NCBI GenBank assembly: GCA_011799875.1
Contig: CM022298.1
Location: 258,223,757 to 258,287,756, forward strand
DNA from: Thinopyrum elongatum
Taxonomy: Eukaryota; Streptophyta; Magnoliopsida; Poales; Poaceae
Direction of reading: 5' to 3'
DNA: 64,000 nucleotides
Position 1 is the first letter of the stretch. Each line of letters begins with the position of its first letter. The notes under the pieces are model-generated. The model was not told the origin of the DNA and searched no databases. It was given only the letters and a program-made list of their open reading frames with translations. Of the stretch, positions 21,859 to 33,984 are shown in pieces. Position numbers and translations under genes: made by a program.

Positions 21859-22731
21859 TGTCGGATTCAGGGCTCCGCAGACCCAAGAAAGGCTCAAACT
21901 CTGGGGCATGTCCGAAGAACTCAACCTATCCGGCCAACCAACTCGTCGCCCCACGGCCTAGCTCGATGAACAAGGAAGAAGATGGACACAGCGATTTACC
22001 CAGGTTTGGGCCACCTTGCGGTGTAAGACCCTACTCCTGCTTTGTGGTGGATTTGCCTCTCGAGGGGCTGAGGACGAACAAGTACAAGGGATGAACAACC
22101 TCGTGAGGTCTGCTCTGGTGAGGGAATGAGTCGAGGGGTTCGGATCCCCTTCTATGGTGGTGGCTAACCTATATTTATAGTGGCCTTGGTCCTCTCCCCC
22201 AAACATAGGCGGGAAGGGATTCCACAACGGCCAATTTGAAAGGGGACTAGTAGTACATCTTATCCTGACGAAAGGTGGTCTTCGCCTGCAAAGCTTCTGG
22301 TCGTCATGCTGCGGTGGGCTCGGCGATGACATCCGTCCTGCCGAGATGGCGACCTTGGTCTTGTTGCACTGGAATGGAAACCTTTGCCTGAGTCCTTGGG
22401 AACCCACGCCTGCGCTTGTCTCCTTAGCACCAAAGAGGAAACTGTCTTCTCTGCGCCCGGTGGCGCCCGCCTGGCCTTGGTCGTCACGGCTTGCGTCATC
22501 GCAACCTCATGAGGTTGGGCACCTGCATAGGAATCTCCGCTCCTCAGGAGGCAGCCTGGGGAGGCCGCTCCCTCAGGAGGTCTTGGCGTCATCCGCTTCG
22601 CGAGGCTTGGCCCCTCCTGAGGGTCTTGTCTTGTTAGTCTTTGTAGATGGGCCATACCAGGCCGTTGATGGAGCCACGCCATGGGCCGCAGGCAGGCAAG
22701 TCTGGGTACCCTGGTTCCCAGAACGCCGACA
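21859..22731 (-). repeat. Gyp3 5' LTR
   Basis: 873 bp. On the minus strand it starts TGTCGGCGTTCTGGG at 22731 and ends ATCCGACA at 21859. It adjoins the broken RetA LTR directly. Confidence 0.85.
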
Positions 22732-23333
22732 GTTGGGGAGACTATCATTTGAAGCACAAGAGCAAGGAGTTCATCATCAATGCACCATCTATTACCTTTT
22801 GGAGAGTGGTGTCTCCTAGATTGGTTAGCTATCGCTTGGGAGCCTCCGACAAGATTGTGGAGTTGAACCAAGAAGTTTGTAAGGGCAAGGAGATCGCCTA
22901 CTTCGTGAAGATCTACCCGAGTGAGGCAAGTCCTTCATGGGCGATGTCCATGGTGGGATAGACAAGGTTGCTTCTTCGTGGACCCTTCATGCGGGGAGCC
23001 CTCTGTGGACTCGCGCAACCGTTACCCTTCGTGGGTTGAAGTCTCCGTCAACGTGGATATACGATAGCACCACCTATCGAAACCACTCCAAAAATCTCCG
23101 TGTCATCATTGCATTTGCACTCTCGAAACCCTTCCCTTTACCTTCATATGCAATGTTTTACTTTCCGCTGCTACACTGTTAGAATTGTATGTGTAGGTTG
23201 ATTGCTTGACTTGTGCTAAGTTGCTAAAATCTACCTACAACTAAAATTGGGAAAAGGTCAGATTTTTATTTGGTCAAGTAGTCTAATCACCCCCCACCCT
23301 CTAGACCTACTTTCGATCCTACAAGTGGTATCA
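22732..23333 (+). repeat. RetA 5' LTR, right part only
   Basis: Matches 30939-31525 of the 3' LTR from GTTGGGGAGACTATCATTTG to CTTTCGATCCTACA. About the first kilobase of the LTR is absent, and Gyp3 occupies the break. Confidence 0.85.
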
Positions 23334-23335
23334 GA

Positions 23336-23347
23336 GCTTTGGTCTCC
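23336..23347 (+). promoter_or_regulatory. RetA primer binding site
   Basis: TGGTATCAGAGC, two bases after the LTR end CTACA, is the standard plant site complementary to the 3' end of initiator tRNA-Met. The RetB equivalent at about 44978-44990 is mutated. Confidence 0.85.
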
Positions 23348-23407
23348 ATTTTCCTTGATTTCCATAGCTTTGGTGATCATAGCCTTGGTTTCACAACCTA
23401 GGAGACT

Positions 23408-25578
23408 ATGGCGTCTAGCGAGGGAAATTACCACCGTAGAGGTCCTTACTTTGATGGTACTAATTTTGCTAGTTGGAAGCATAAGATGAAAATGCATATT
23501 CTTGGTCATAACCCATCATTTGGGCTATTGTGCCCATTGGCTTGCAAGGTGATTTCTTCGAGGATGGAAGAGAACCGGATCATGAAGCGTCCGCGGAAGA
23601 AATGAAGATGTTGCAATACAATGCTCAAGCTTGCGACATTCTCTTCAATGGATTGTGCCCAGAAGAATTCAACAAAATCAATCGCCTTGAGAACGCCAAG
23701 GAAATTTGGGATACTTTGGTTGATATGCACGAAGGTACCGAGTCCGTCAAGGAATCCAAATTGGATGTGCTTCAAAGTCAACTTGACAAGTTCAAAATGA
23801 AGGATGGTGAAGGAGTCGCTGAGATGTACTCTAGGCTTGCTCTCATCACAAATGAGATTGCCGGCTTAGGAATCGAAGAGATGACCGACAAATTCATCAT
23901 CAAGAAGATCCTAAGAGCCTTGGATGGAAAATATGATACCGTGTGCACCTTGATCCAAATGATGCCCAACTACAAAGATCTCAAGCCCACGGAAGTCATT
24001 GGTAGAATTGTTGCTCATGAGATGTCATTCAAGGATAAGGAAGAGCTCCACAACAAATCTAGTGGTGCTTATAAAGCTTCATGTGATGCTCCTACAACAT
24101 CAAGTGAGAAACAAGTCTTCAATGAAGAATGGAGCTTAATGGTGAAGAACTTCAACAAGTTCTACAAGAATAGAAGAAAGGAGAGAAGCTCCAAGTCAAG
24201 ATCCTACAATGACAAAAGATCTTCTAGTCGTGATCGCAATTGCTACAATTGTGGAAGACCCGGACACTACTCCAATGAGTGTACGGCTCCCTGCAACAAA
24301 AGAGAAGATTCACCTAAGAGGAGAAGTAAACGAGATGAATCACCACCAAGAGAGAGAAGGAGTAGAGATGATCATTATGAATGAAGACCCTCTCGTAGAA
24401 GCAAGGATTCGGAAAGGAAGGACAAGTCATCAAAGAGCTACACAAGACGAAGACATCAAGCTCATGTTGGTGAATGGGTATCCGGTTCCGACTCTGACAA
24501 CTACTCCGAGAGAAGTTATCACTCTGACTCCGAATATAATCAAGATGAAGGTGTTGCCGGTCTTGCACTTGTGTCATCCAACTCCTACGACATATTTGAC
24601 TCACCAAATGAAGGAATTGGAAGATGCTTCATGGCTAAAGGCCCTAAGGTATCACACCTCGAGTATGTTGATTTCAATAGTGATGAAGATGATTTGCTAG
24701 GTGATGATGATTTACTTGTTGACAACACTAGTGATGAAAACTATGATGAAATTGCTATTAATCATGCTAATCAAGATGAAATGAATGACAATGATACGAA
24801 GGAGATTGAGCGGCTAACTAAAGAACTAAACACTCTTAAGTTAGCTCATGAAACAACTCTAGAGGATCATAGAGAGCTCCTAAGAACTCTTTAGAAGCTA
24901 CGCTTCAAGAAGCTAAATTTAGAGCAAGAGCATGGGTTCCTAAAAGCAATCAATGATGATCTTCGAAAGAAGAGTTCTTCTTACATTGCCAAGTGTTTAC
25001 TCTTGTCTACTTATATGCCACAAGTAAAATCTAGCAACAAGAGCCAGAAAGATTCTTCTTCTAGTAGTAACAATAATAATGTTAAATCCAATATTGTTGC
25101 TTCTAGTAGTTCTCTTGATTCGACTAATGATTCTCTTAGCCAAGTCACACTTGAGCAAGAAAATAGCTTATTGAAGGGAATTATAGAGAAAGGTGTTTAC
25201 AAGAGCCTTGCCGGAAGTAAGCAATTTGAGGAAATTGTACGCAAGCAAGGAAGGCACCGAAAGAATCAAGTTGTTGGTTTCGAATGAAAGTTCAATGCCA
25301 ATGAAGTTGAGTGGGAAGAAGATCAATATCCCAAGATGAAGTTTGTTCTTCAACAAGAGAAGTATGACCCCACTTCTTTCAAAGGAACACAAGCTCAAGG
25401 TGATCTTCCACCACAAGACCACAAGCTAAGAGGCAAGGACAAGCTTCAAGAAGAGATTGACTCATTTGAAGAAGCTCCTAAGGCCATGGTCAAGTGGGTT
25501 ACCAAGACTACATCAAGTACGGCTACAACTCCGAGGATTCCCATGAAGTTGATGTGGATCCCAAAGAAGAAGAACTAG
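23408..25578 (+). pseudogene. RetA extended gag, near-intact
   Basis: Starts MASSEGNYHRRGPYFDGTNF at 23408. One frameshift lies near 23520; after it a single frame runs to 25578 with stops at 24382, 24892 and 25285. Order: UBN2-type gag domain (EIWDTLVDMHEGTESVKESK, MYSRLALITNEIAGLG, LRALDGKYDTVCTLIQ), basic region, zinc knuckle CYNCGRPGHYSNEC (about 24241), an Arg/Ser-rich stretch, an acidic segment, a coiled coil (EIERLTKELNTLKLAHE) and a C-terminal part ending MKLMWIPKKKN. Gag would form the RNA-containing particle. The extension after the zinc knuckle (about 400 codons) is unusual for a plain copia gag and is shared with RetB. Confidence 0.8.
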
Positions 25579-27314
25579 AGAGTTCTTGAGGGTGACTCCG
25601 CCAACATACTTCACTCACATTCATTTTGACAAGGACAAGTGCAATCAACTTTCATATCTTGCACTAGTTCATGGAGTCACAAACCCTCTTGTTGGTATGA
25701 CAAGGGATAAGGTAACCTAATGCTTTCATGGACATCATCATATGTGTGTTTCACTCTATGTCTATGCATATTCTATTATGTTCCTTGTGGGACTAACCCA
25801 TGTAGGTATTGAAAGTGCAACTCACTCCAATGGACTGCTCCAAATGATCTACATCAACATTGAGCATCCACATCATCAACACCTACATGAAGTCATCATC
25901 GACAAAACCAAAGGTTAGTTCATCCCTCTAAGGGGGGATATCACATCTAGGGGGAGCTTTGCTCTAAGAATTGAGCTAAAGCAACTCTAATGATGTGAAC
26001 ACAACAATGCTTTATGTAAAAGTGGTAACCCCACTTGTGCTTAAACGATGAGTATGACCTATGATCAAATGTTCTCATTTGACTCCTAAGTCAATATACT
26101 CATATATAGATGACCTAGTCATCGCCAATTGCTTGATAGATGCTAGAGTGTATGCACATGCTTTGCCACATGTTTTATTTGCTATCTTATTGTGTGAGCA
26201 TGTTGGTTGCATAATTTTCTCCATTCGAGGACATCCATTTGTTGTTTTGATTGTTTGGTTTTCTCTTGCCAAATGGATGGACAAGATTGCCTAAGTATTT
26301 CCTCTAGCTACCTATGTTTTTTCTCGTCTCAAACTCTATTCATGCTACATCACAAAGTTTGAACAAGTCACTTTCGGACCCTCCGGGTGAGGAGCACTCG
26401 GAGCCACTGATCCATCAAGGGCTTAACTTCCAAAACCTCTTAATAATTTTTGGTCAGACCGACATATCCAATTCGGTCTCACCGAGATCAATAAGTTGAT
26501 CTAGGGTTTTCATCTCGGTGCTACCGATTAGAACGATTCGGTCGAGTTGCAGCAACTGCCAGCAGTTTTGCATCTCGGTGCCACCGAGATGTTCCACTCG
26601 GCGCCACCGACAGCGTCTGGGTATATATACCGCGGGTTCTAATTTTGGAAAATCCTTCAAACCACTCGACTGCACCTCCTAGCGCTGCCGCCCCCTTGGT
26701 CTCTGGATCATTGCCGTCGTCGCCAGTGACCCTCCGCCACTGGTTTCCACCGCCATCAATGGAATCCTCACCGCCATTGCCGCCGTAGCAAATCCATCGC
26801 CAAGTTAGGGTACTGATTTGACCCTTTGTGCTTTCCCTTACTCTGATTCTTGCACAAAGTATAATGCCTATGTTCTTCCCACGTATGAGATAAATCTATC
26901 CACCAAACAAATTCCGCAGAATAGATTTGATGCAAAAACTTAGGGTTAGGTTTCCGCCGGACCCATCTCGGACCGACTGATCTAAGGATCTCGGTCACAC
27001 TGATTGGCCCTGGCCATTGCACAAGTACAACTTGGTCTGACCGAAATGTACTGATCGGTGAGACCAAAATCACTTTCTCTGTGAAACCCTAGCATCTCAG
27101 AGTCACCGAACTTCATTTCGGTCTGACCGAAACTGTGCGTTTAGACTCTGTTAGTGCTTCGGTGTCACCGGGTTTGTCAAATTGGTAGCTCCAAAATGCT
27201 TTCTGCAGAAAACTAAAGTTAAGTTTTTGTTTCAATTTTTGCAAAAACAAGCTATACTTTGTGATGCTCATCCACTCTATCTACACCCAACTATTCACAG
27301 GGTCAATTGCAGCT
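25579..27314 (+). other. RetA spacer with a splice acceptor before ORF2
   Basis: No coding signal. It contains many copies of a short palindromic motif (TCGGTCTCACCGAG, CGGTGCCACCGAG and variants, about 26385-27170). It ends with a pyrimidine-rich CACCCAACTATTCACAG/GG at 27285-27300, a good intron acceptor 15 bp upstream of the ORF2 ATG. RetB has the same acceptor-like sequence at the same place (32237-32252, minus strand). Confidence 0.6.
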
Positions 27315-29404
27315 ATGTCAGAGAGCTGTGATAGTTAGAACAGGTCTGAAGAGCAGCTCAATCTCAGTCAGGGCACTAGTCCCTATAGCAGCTATGATGA
27401 GGGGAGTAGGAGCACTCCCAGCAACTTGCCTAAGGCAGCTACTAGGCAAAGGAAGAAAAGAACATCTGAATCTGAGGATGAAGATTTTGTAGTTGAAGAG
27501 GAAGTGACCTCCAAGAAGAAAGTACTCAAGAAGGAGTATGCTGCTGCTACCAAGCCTGGAATGCAGAAGAAAGCTCCACCTAGGAGAGCTCCTATGTCTA
27601 AACCCAGGAAAGTTCCAACTGAAGAAACTATGCAGTTTACCATTGAGCAGTCTGATGATGATGAGGTAGCTGGAGATGGAAAGAAAAGGAAGAAAGCTAG
27701 AACCACCACTACCAGAGTGCCTGGACACCCTTCCATGAGGAGGAGTGATGATGAGGAGGAGGATGAGCCTGCTGCACCTCCTGCCAAGACTCAGAAGTTG
27801 ATGGGGGATGCCATCAGGACTGGAGCTGCTCCATCTAAGCCCAAGTCTGCTCCCAAGACAACTGCACCAAAGAGATCAACAAGGAATATTTCTGCTGCTG
27901 AAAAGAACAAGGCCCCAGTGCCTGAAGCTCAAGAAGAAGAAGAGCCACTAGTGCTCAGAAAGCTCAAGCCCAAGATTCCTGACCACAATGATGCTCATCC
28001 TGTGGCAGAGAACATGAAGTTGAGAAAGGATCATGGTCTGAGACTGTGGAGACAAACAGATCCTTATGCCACTAGGAGAAGGATTGCTGTGGACAATCGC
28101 TTTCACACCAAGGAACAGCAGGATTTCTATGAGACTGTCCTATTGGACAAGAAGCCCAGTATTTGTGATATGAAATGGGTAGACTGGAAATACATTGATG
28201 ACAATGACGACTATTTTCCAAGTGTGCATGAGAGCTTCAGAATGAATGATGTTGACAAGTTTGTTGGTCAGAAGCTGACAAAGTGGAACGATGAGATGAT
28301 CATGCAATTCTATTCCACTGCTCACTTCTACCCCAATGGAAAGATTTTGTGGATGATAGAAGGAACAAGATATCAGTCAACAATCTCAGAATGGGCCAAG
28401 TTGATCAATGCCCCCGAGGAAGAGGATAATGATATTGATGTGTATGCTAAGCCTAGGAAGGATCACAACTCCATGGCTAACATGTACAAGCCAATTCCTG
28501 ATAAAGCCTTGGACACTCACAAGTTTGGATCTATATACTACCTGCTTGCTGGCTTAACCACAATAAATACTATATTGAGGCATACTCTTTTTCCCAAGTC
28601 AGGAGATCATAGAATGATCCGTGGTCACTCCATCAACCTGCTTCACTTGTTTGATGTTCCTTAGAAGTTCAAGGTGATGAGCCTGATTGTAGAGACTGTG
28701 AAGAGAACAGCTGCTGATCAGAAAAGATCTTGTGGATATGCCCCTCACATTCAGACTTTGATCAACTCCAAGATGGGAACTGGGACATATCTACTAGACA
28801 GTGAGCATCTACCGCTGAGGCCAGACTTTGAGGAAAACGAGGTTGTCATGGATACTTCCCATCCTACTTGTGCTGAAGCCCAGGAGAAGATAGAGAGAGC
28901 AAAGGCTGCCAAAGCAGCAAAGGTAGCAAGTGCACCAGATGCTTCCACAGTGCTACTCAAGACCAAGCAAGATCAACTCAGTTATCTGCTTGAGGCTACC
29001 ATGAGAATTGAGAAGAGCTTGGCCACCTTGACTCAAAATCAGGAAAGTCTTGAGAGGATCATTGAGACTAAATTCCATGACCTAGATGTGAAGGTCACTG
29101 AGATTCAGACCATATTGAGAAGATCCAAGAGGATGCTGAGGACAGGGATGATAGACCAACTACAGATACTTTCCAGAGAGTGCCAAGGGCACAAAGGTCA
29201 TCAGCTGTGCGAGTTGTCAGAGACTCCAGGATTACCACTTTAGCACCTGCAGCAACTGCCACGGTTGTACCTCCAGTGTCAACCCCTCGAGCTCCACAGA
29301 CTTCTGCTGAAGCATTTGCAGATGCCCTCCTCTCCACGCCATCTACGCACACCGGAGCAACAAGCCAGAAGACCCCTTCAGGAGCTCCCGGAGATCCTGC
29401 CTAG
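27315..29404 (+). pseudogene. RetA second ORF (putative plant transposon protein type)
   Basis: Starts at ATG 27315. In-frame stops lie at 27336 and 28662, with a frameshift near 29110. The N-terminal third is Lys/Arg/Glu-rich and disordered (LPKAATRQRKKRT). The middle part has RFHTKEQQDFYETVLLDKKP, MIMQFYSTAHFYPNGKILWM and ISEWAKLINAPEE, the spacing of the 'putative plant transposon protein' (Transposase_32-like) region known from many cereal retroelements. Then come a coiled coil (MRIEKSLATLTQNQESLERI) and a Pro/Thr/Ala-rich tail. The role is unknown. The position between gag and 3' LTR and the acceptor upstream suggest expression from a spliced RNA (inference). Confidence 0.65.
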
Positions 29405-29942
29405 AGTGTCGTATAGCACTATATGTTTTCAAACTTTTTGGTAACTTGTTGCCAAAGGGGGAGAAAGTGTATAGATCATAGGCTTCGAGAGAGAGAGTGT
29501 CTTGTTTTTTGTTGGTTTCATTTGCTACTCTTGCCACTTTGATCGTTTGGTTGTTTGATTCCTATGCTACAATTTGTGCTTTGCTCGTGAGATACTTATG
29601 TGATCATGTGTTTGATCATATGATGCTTAATGTGTGCTTGCTTGATTATATCTATGTTATGTTTGTGTATGATCAATCACTTGTATCCTTGGTGATGAGT
29701 GCATGTTATTTAACTCCTATCATTTTGAGCGCTCCACCAAGATGTATGTGACATGGAAGAGTGACCAATGATCCTAATCGATTGTGCATTTGCATTCAAA
29801 AGCAAATTTCAAATAATGCACAAATTTAGGGGGAGCTCTTGCTTATCACATACTTCTCAAAGCGACGATGTATTCCATTCATATTATCATTTGTCGAAGC
29901 TTTGATCTATATGTTGTCATCAATTACCAAAAAGGGGGAGAT
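29405..29942 (+). other. RetA 3' untranslated region with polypurine tract
   Basis: AT-rich, no ORF with features. It ends with AAAAAGGGGGAGAT (29929-29942), the plus-strand primer, directly before the LTR. Confidence 0.75.
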
Positions 29943-31525
29943 TGAAAGTGCAACTAATCCCCGGGTGGTTTTGGTAATTCATAACAACATATAGCTCATT
30001 GAACTAATATCCTTTCAAGTTTAATATTTCAGAAAGTTCAATGAATGGCATGGCATGGACTAGGAATGTGGACCCCTCAAAATGCTAAGGAACATGTTGG
30101 CAAAAGCTCAAGACTCTTCATTTCTATTTTAGTGATCCAAGATCACTTTGAGTCCATAGGAAAGCCAAAACTATTAAAAGGAAATGAGGTGCTGCTTAAT
30201 GGTCTACATGCTCAAAGTGCTTAGTGATATTGCTCCAAAGCCCTCAACCACTTTCTCATTTCCAAATTTGTCCAAAACTCAAAGTCAAACTCGGCCCCAC
30301 CAAAATGATCTATCCGGTGTCAATGAGTTCTTTTGACATAGCCACTGCCACAAACCGTAGACACTTTGGTCACACTGATATGGATCTCGGTCTCACCGAG
30401 ATGGCCCGGCCAGCGTGCTGTGACTTGTTGCACTCTTTCGGTCTCACCGAGTCAGTGCAATCGGTCTCACCGAGTTGGCTTGACATTCGCTCTGTTGTCC
30501 TATTGCGTCACTTCGGTCTCACCGAGTTGATGCAATCGATGCCACCGAGTTAATGTTTGACCTAAGCCCTAGCACATCGTTCCCACTGAGTTGTCCCAGT
30601 CGGTCCCACCGATATTCCTAATGTTCACATATTGAACTAAATCGGTCTCACCAAGTTCTTATATTCGGTCTGACCAAGTTGGGTCAAATGTGTGTAACGG
30701 TTGGATTTCGTGTGGAGGCTATATATACCCCTCCACCCCCTTCTCCATATGAGAGAGAGCCGTCAGAATGTGCCTACACTTCGACTACTCATTTTCTGAG
30801 AGAGAACCACCTACTCATGTGTTGAGACCAAGATATTCCAATCCTACCACAAGAATCTTGATCTCTAGCCTTCTCCAAGTTGCTTTCTACTCAAATCATC
30901 TTTCCACCATAGCCAAGTCTGTGAGAGAGAGTTGAGTGTTGGGGAGACTATCATTTGAAGCACAAGAGCAAGGAGTTCATCATCAACACACCATCTATTA
31001 CCTTTTGGAGAGTGGTGTCTCCAAGATTGGTTAGGTGTCGCTTGGGAGCCTCCGACAAGATTGTGGAGTTGAACCAAGAAGTTTGTAAGGGCAAGGAGAT
31101 CACCTAGTTCGTGAAGATCTACCCAAGTGAGGCAAGTCCTTCGTGGGCAATGGCCAAGGTGGGATAGACAAGGTTGCTTCTTCGTGGACCCTTCGTGGGT
31201 GGAGCCCTCCGTGGACTCATGCAACCTTTACCCTTCGTGGGTTGAAGTCTCCATCAATGTGGATGTATGATAGCACCACCTATTGGAACCATGCCAAAAA
31301 TCTCCGTGTCATCATTGCGTTTGCACTCTCCAAACCCTTCCCTTTACCTTCATATGCAATGTTTTACTTTCCGCTGCTACACTCTTAGAATTGTATGTGT
31401 AGGTTGATTGCTTGACTTGTGCTAAGTTGCGAAATCTGCCCATAACTAAAATTGGGAAAAGGTTAGTTTTTTATTTGGTTAAGTAGTCTAATTACCCCCC
31501 CTCTGGACCTACTTTCGATCCTACA
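29943..31525 (+). repeat. RetA 3' LTR (complete)
   Basis: 1583 bp from TGAAAGTGCAACTAATCCCC to CTTTCGATCCTACA. A TATA-like TATATATACCCC occurs near 30719. The 5' half holds many CGGTCTCACCGAG-like palindromes. This is the only full LTR of this element and served as the reference for the fragments at 4337, 22732 and 44993. Confidence 0.9.
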
Positions 31526-32221
31526 ATTTGGAATCTTGGTTTTCAATTTTCTGAGCACTAGAAGCTCATCATCTTCTTGAACTTCTTGCATTGGGGCCTT
31601 GTTCTTCTCAGCAGCAATTCTATTTCTAGTTGACCTCTTGGGTGCAGCGGCTTTGGGTTTAGACTTGGAGGTAGCAGCAGCTGACTTCATGGCATCTGCC
31701 ATGAGCTTTTAAGTTTTGGCAGGAGGTGCTTCTACCTCAGGTTCTTCTTCCTCTTCTTCTTCTTCATCAGTAGTGTGCTTCTCAAATTCAGTCATGGGAT
31801 CAACAAGTTTGCGCCGTCTTCCTCTTTTCCTTTCTTTCTTTTTCTTGCTGGCCTCACCTCTAGCACCACTTGGTTCCTCAAGTGTAGGGTTTACTTGCTC
31901 TTGTGTAGATGAATATTTTCTAGCTTTTGACATAGGAACACTTTTGGCAGGAGCATTCTTCTTAAGACCAGGCTTGGTGGTGACTGCAGAGCCATATTCC
32001 TTCCCAAGAGTTGCTTTCTTCTTGGAATTTACTTCCTCATCTGCAAAAAAATCCACATCCGCACTCTCTAAGGTTCTCTTCTTCCTTGTTCTGGTGGCAG
32101 CTTTTGGTAGGTTGCTTGGGGTGCTCCTGCTGCCATCATCATAACTGTCACTTGGGCTTGAACCCTCAGTGACATTGACATCCTGTTCTGATCTATTTTG
32201 GTTGTCACTGGCATCTGACAT
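31526..32221 (-). pseudogene. RetB second ORF, N-terminal part cut by RetA
   Basis: Minus strand from ATG 32221 (MSDASDNQNRSEQDVN), matching the start of the RetA second ORF. It includes LPKAATRTRKKRTLESADVD, a Lys-rich block, an acidic run (TTDEEEEEEEE) and AAPKRSTRNR. A TAA stop lies near 31706. The protein is cut at KLKTKIPN (31526) by the RetA LTR; the Transposase_32-like middle part is missing. Confidence 0.75.
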
Positions 32222-33055
32222 CTTGCAAAGCTGACCCTGTGAATAGATGGGTGTGGACAGAGTAGATGAGTATCACAAAAAGCACAAAGTTTTTCAAAAA
32301 AATTTGAATCCAAACTTTAGTTTTAGTTTTCCATAGAAGGCATTTCGGAGCTACCGATTTGATCATCTCGGTGACACCGAAGCACTAACAGAACCTAAAA
32401 ACACAAGATCGGTCAGACCAAGTTGTGGTTCGGTGGCTCCGGATGCCAGGGTTTCACTGACATTTTATTGTCGGTCTCACCGGTTAGTACATTTTTGTGG
32501 CACCGGGTTGTACTTAGTGCAATGGCTAGAGCCAATCGGTGGGACCAAAAGTTTCATGTCGGTCAGTCCGAGATGAGTTCGGCGGAAACCTAACCCTAAA
32601 TTTTTTCTTTGAATCTATTCTAAAGGAATTTTTCGGTGGATAGAAGGATCTCAAACGTGGCAAGATACTAGGCATTATCCTTGTGCATTGAATCGGAGTG
32701 GAATCGCATGAGGAGATTGAATTGTACCCTAGCTTGGTGACAATCCTCTACGGCGGCAACGGCAGAGAAGATTCCCGTTTACGGCGACGGAGACCTGCGG
32801 CGGAGACGCACAAGCGAAGACGGCGATGATCCGGAGACCAAGGGGTCGGCAACAGTGGGGCGCTAGCACGAGACGTTTGAAGAAGTTTTCAATTGTACGG
32901 GCCACTGATATAAGTACCCATCTGCTGTCGGTGGCGCCGAATGGAAGGAATCAGTCGCACCAAGATGTGAAATTGCATGCAATTACAGAAAATTGGTGGG
33001 ACCGAGTTGGTCTAGTCCGTATCACCGAGTTTAAAACCTAGATCAATCTAATGCC
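32222..33055 (-). other. RetB spacer upstream of ORF2
   Basis: Counterpart of 25579-27314 in RetA. Next to the ATG is the minus-strand acceptor CCATCTATTCACAG/GG (ending at 32237). Scattered TCGGTGGCACCGA-like palindromes are present. No gene. Confidence 0.6.
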
Positions 33056-33058
33056 TTC
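33056..33058. repeat. CACTA target-site duplication (left, TTC)
   Basis: TTC before CACTACTAGG, matched by TTC at 41815-41817 after the other terminus. CACTA elements duplicate 3 bp. Confidence 0.85.
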
Positions 33059-33091
33059 CACTACTAGGAAAAGGGCTATAGCTAATATGGA

Positions 33092-33506
33092 CATTAATGG
33101 CGCACCATGTATGTGGTGCGCCATTAGTGTCCTCATTACTAATGGCGCACCACACACACGGTGCGCCATTACTACCAAATTTTTTTTTCCGAAACTATTA
33201 ATGGCGCACCAAGGCACAGTGCGCCATTACTAGTTTTAACTAGTAATGGCGCACCACACACTCTATGCGCCAGTACTAACAATTTTTTTTTTAATTTTTT
33301 TTTTCAAAACTAGTAATGGCGCACCAGGGTAAAGTGCGCCATTACTAGTTCAAACTAGTAATGGCGCACCACAACCACGGTGCGCCACTACTAACAATTA
33401 TAATTTTTTTTTGCAAAACTAGTAATGGCGCACCACGTAACAGGTGCGCCATTAGTAACCAGGGTTAGTAATGGCGCATTATTAGGTGGTGCGCCATTGG
33501 TAACCT
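33092..33506. repeat. CACTA left subterminal repeat array
   Basis: Repeated AATGGCGCACC and its complement GGTGCGCCATTA, mostly in inverted pairs, separated by short AT-rich or poly-T runs. In En/Spm such subterminal repeats bind the TNPA-type protein; that role here is by analogy. Confidence 0.85.
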
Positions 33507-33984
33507 GAGAGCAGCTAGATATTTTGGACAGCCACCTACCACACTCACTTTCCCCACTTCATTCTCTCCACCTCCTCCTCCAAGCTTGTCTCGGCTGCCT
33601 CCTCCTCCTCACCTCATTTGCACCATAGATTCACCTGAATTAAGTGGTTAAATTACCTTTTTTTGATAGGTAAGTAAGGGGAAAGCTTTCTTTATGTTGT
33701 AGATCTACTTTTTTCTCCCTCCAACAACGTGCACATGCACTTTTTATGGCCTAGATCTACGTATGTTTGTGGTGTTGCATATGTTTGTTGTTGCATATGC
33801 TTGTGTTTGCAGGTACCGGTATTTGAAATGCGATAGTTGCCAATATTTTGCCGGAATGTTGATTCATTTCCGTTTCGGCGAGAATTTGGCACTATGCATT
33901 CTTTTTGGTCCTATTTTTAGGCAAAGTCATGCCAAATTTTTTCTTGGTTCTAAAATATCGTTTTGCTCTACCCCGCAGGCGACC
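33507..33984 (+). other. CACTA leader of the transposase gene with likely introns
   Basis: Between the subterminal array and the transposase ATG. Splice-like sites are a donor TAG/GTAAGTAAG near 33670 and acceptors TTTGTGTTTGCAG/G near 33811 and CTACCCCGCAG/G near 33979. A block TTTGCCGGAATGT...TTCCGTTTCGGC (33848-33950) recurs at 36290-36385. Confidence 0.45.

Larger units (their letters stand above)
16580..22731 (-). mobile_element. Gyp3: gypsy element with both LTRs, RT deleted
   Basis: Minus-strand copy: 5' LTR (22731 to 21859), PBS, gag-protease, RNase H pair, integrase, 3' region with antisense ORF, PPT, LTR (17453 to 16580). The protease end and the RNase H frame meet near 20870 with no reverse transcriptase between them. 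The right end lies inside the RetA 5' LTR, so GTTGG (22732-22736) should be the target duplication. The left end shows CCAAA (part of a PBS) instead, so it is not an original insertion boundary. Confidence 0.8.
22732..31525 (+). mobile_element. RetA: non-autonomous LTR retrotransposon, sister of RetB
   Basis: Order: the remaining 3' part of the 5' LTR (22732-23333), a tRNA-iMet-type PBS (TGGTATCAGAGC), a large gag-like ORF (23408-25578), a spacer, a second ORF (27315-29404), a PPT (29929-29942) and a full 3' LTR (29943-31525). No protease, RT or integrase is seen. The right end lies inside the second ORF of RetB, showing that RetA inserted into RetB. The left end is missing because Gyp3 sits in the 5' LTR. 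PBS and gag type suggest Ty1/copia ancestry, but without pol this cannot be settled. Confidence 0.85.
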
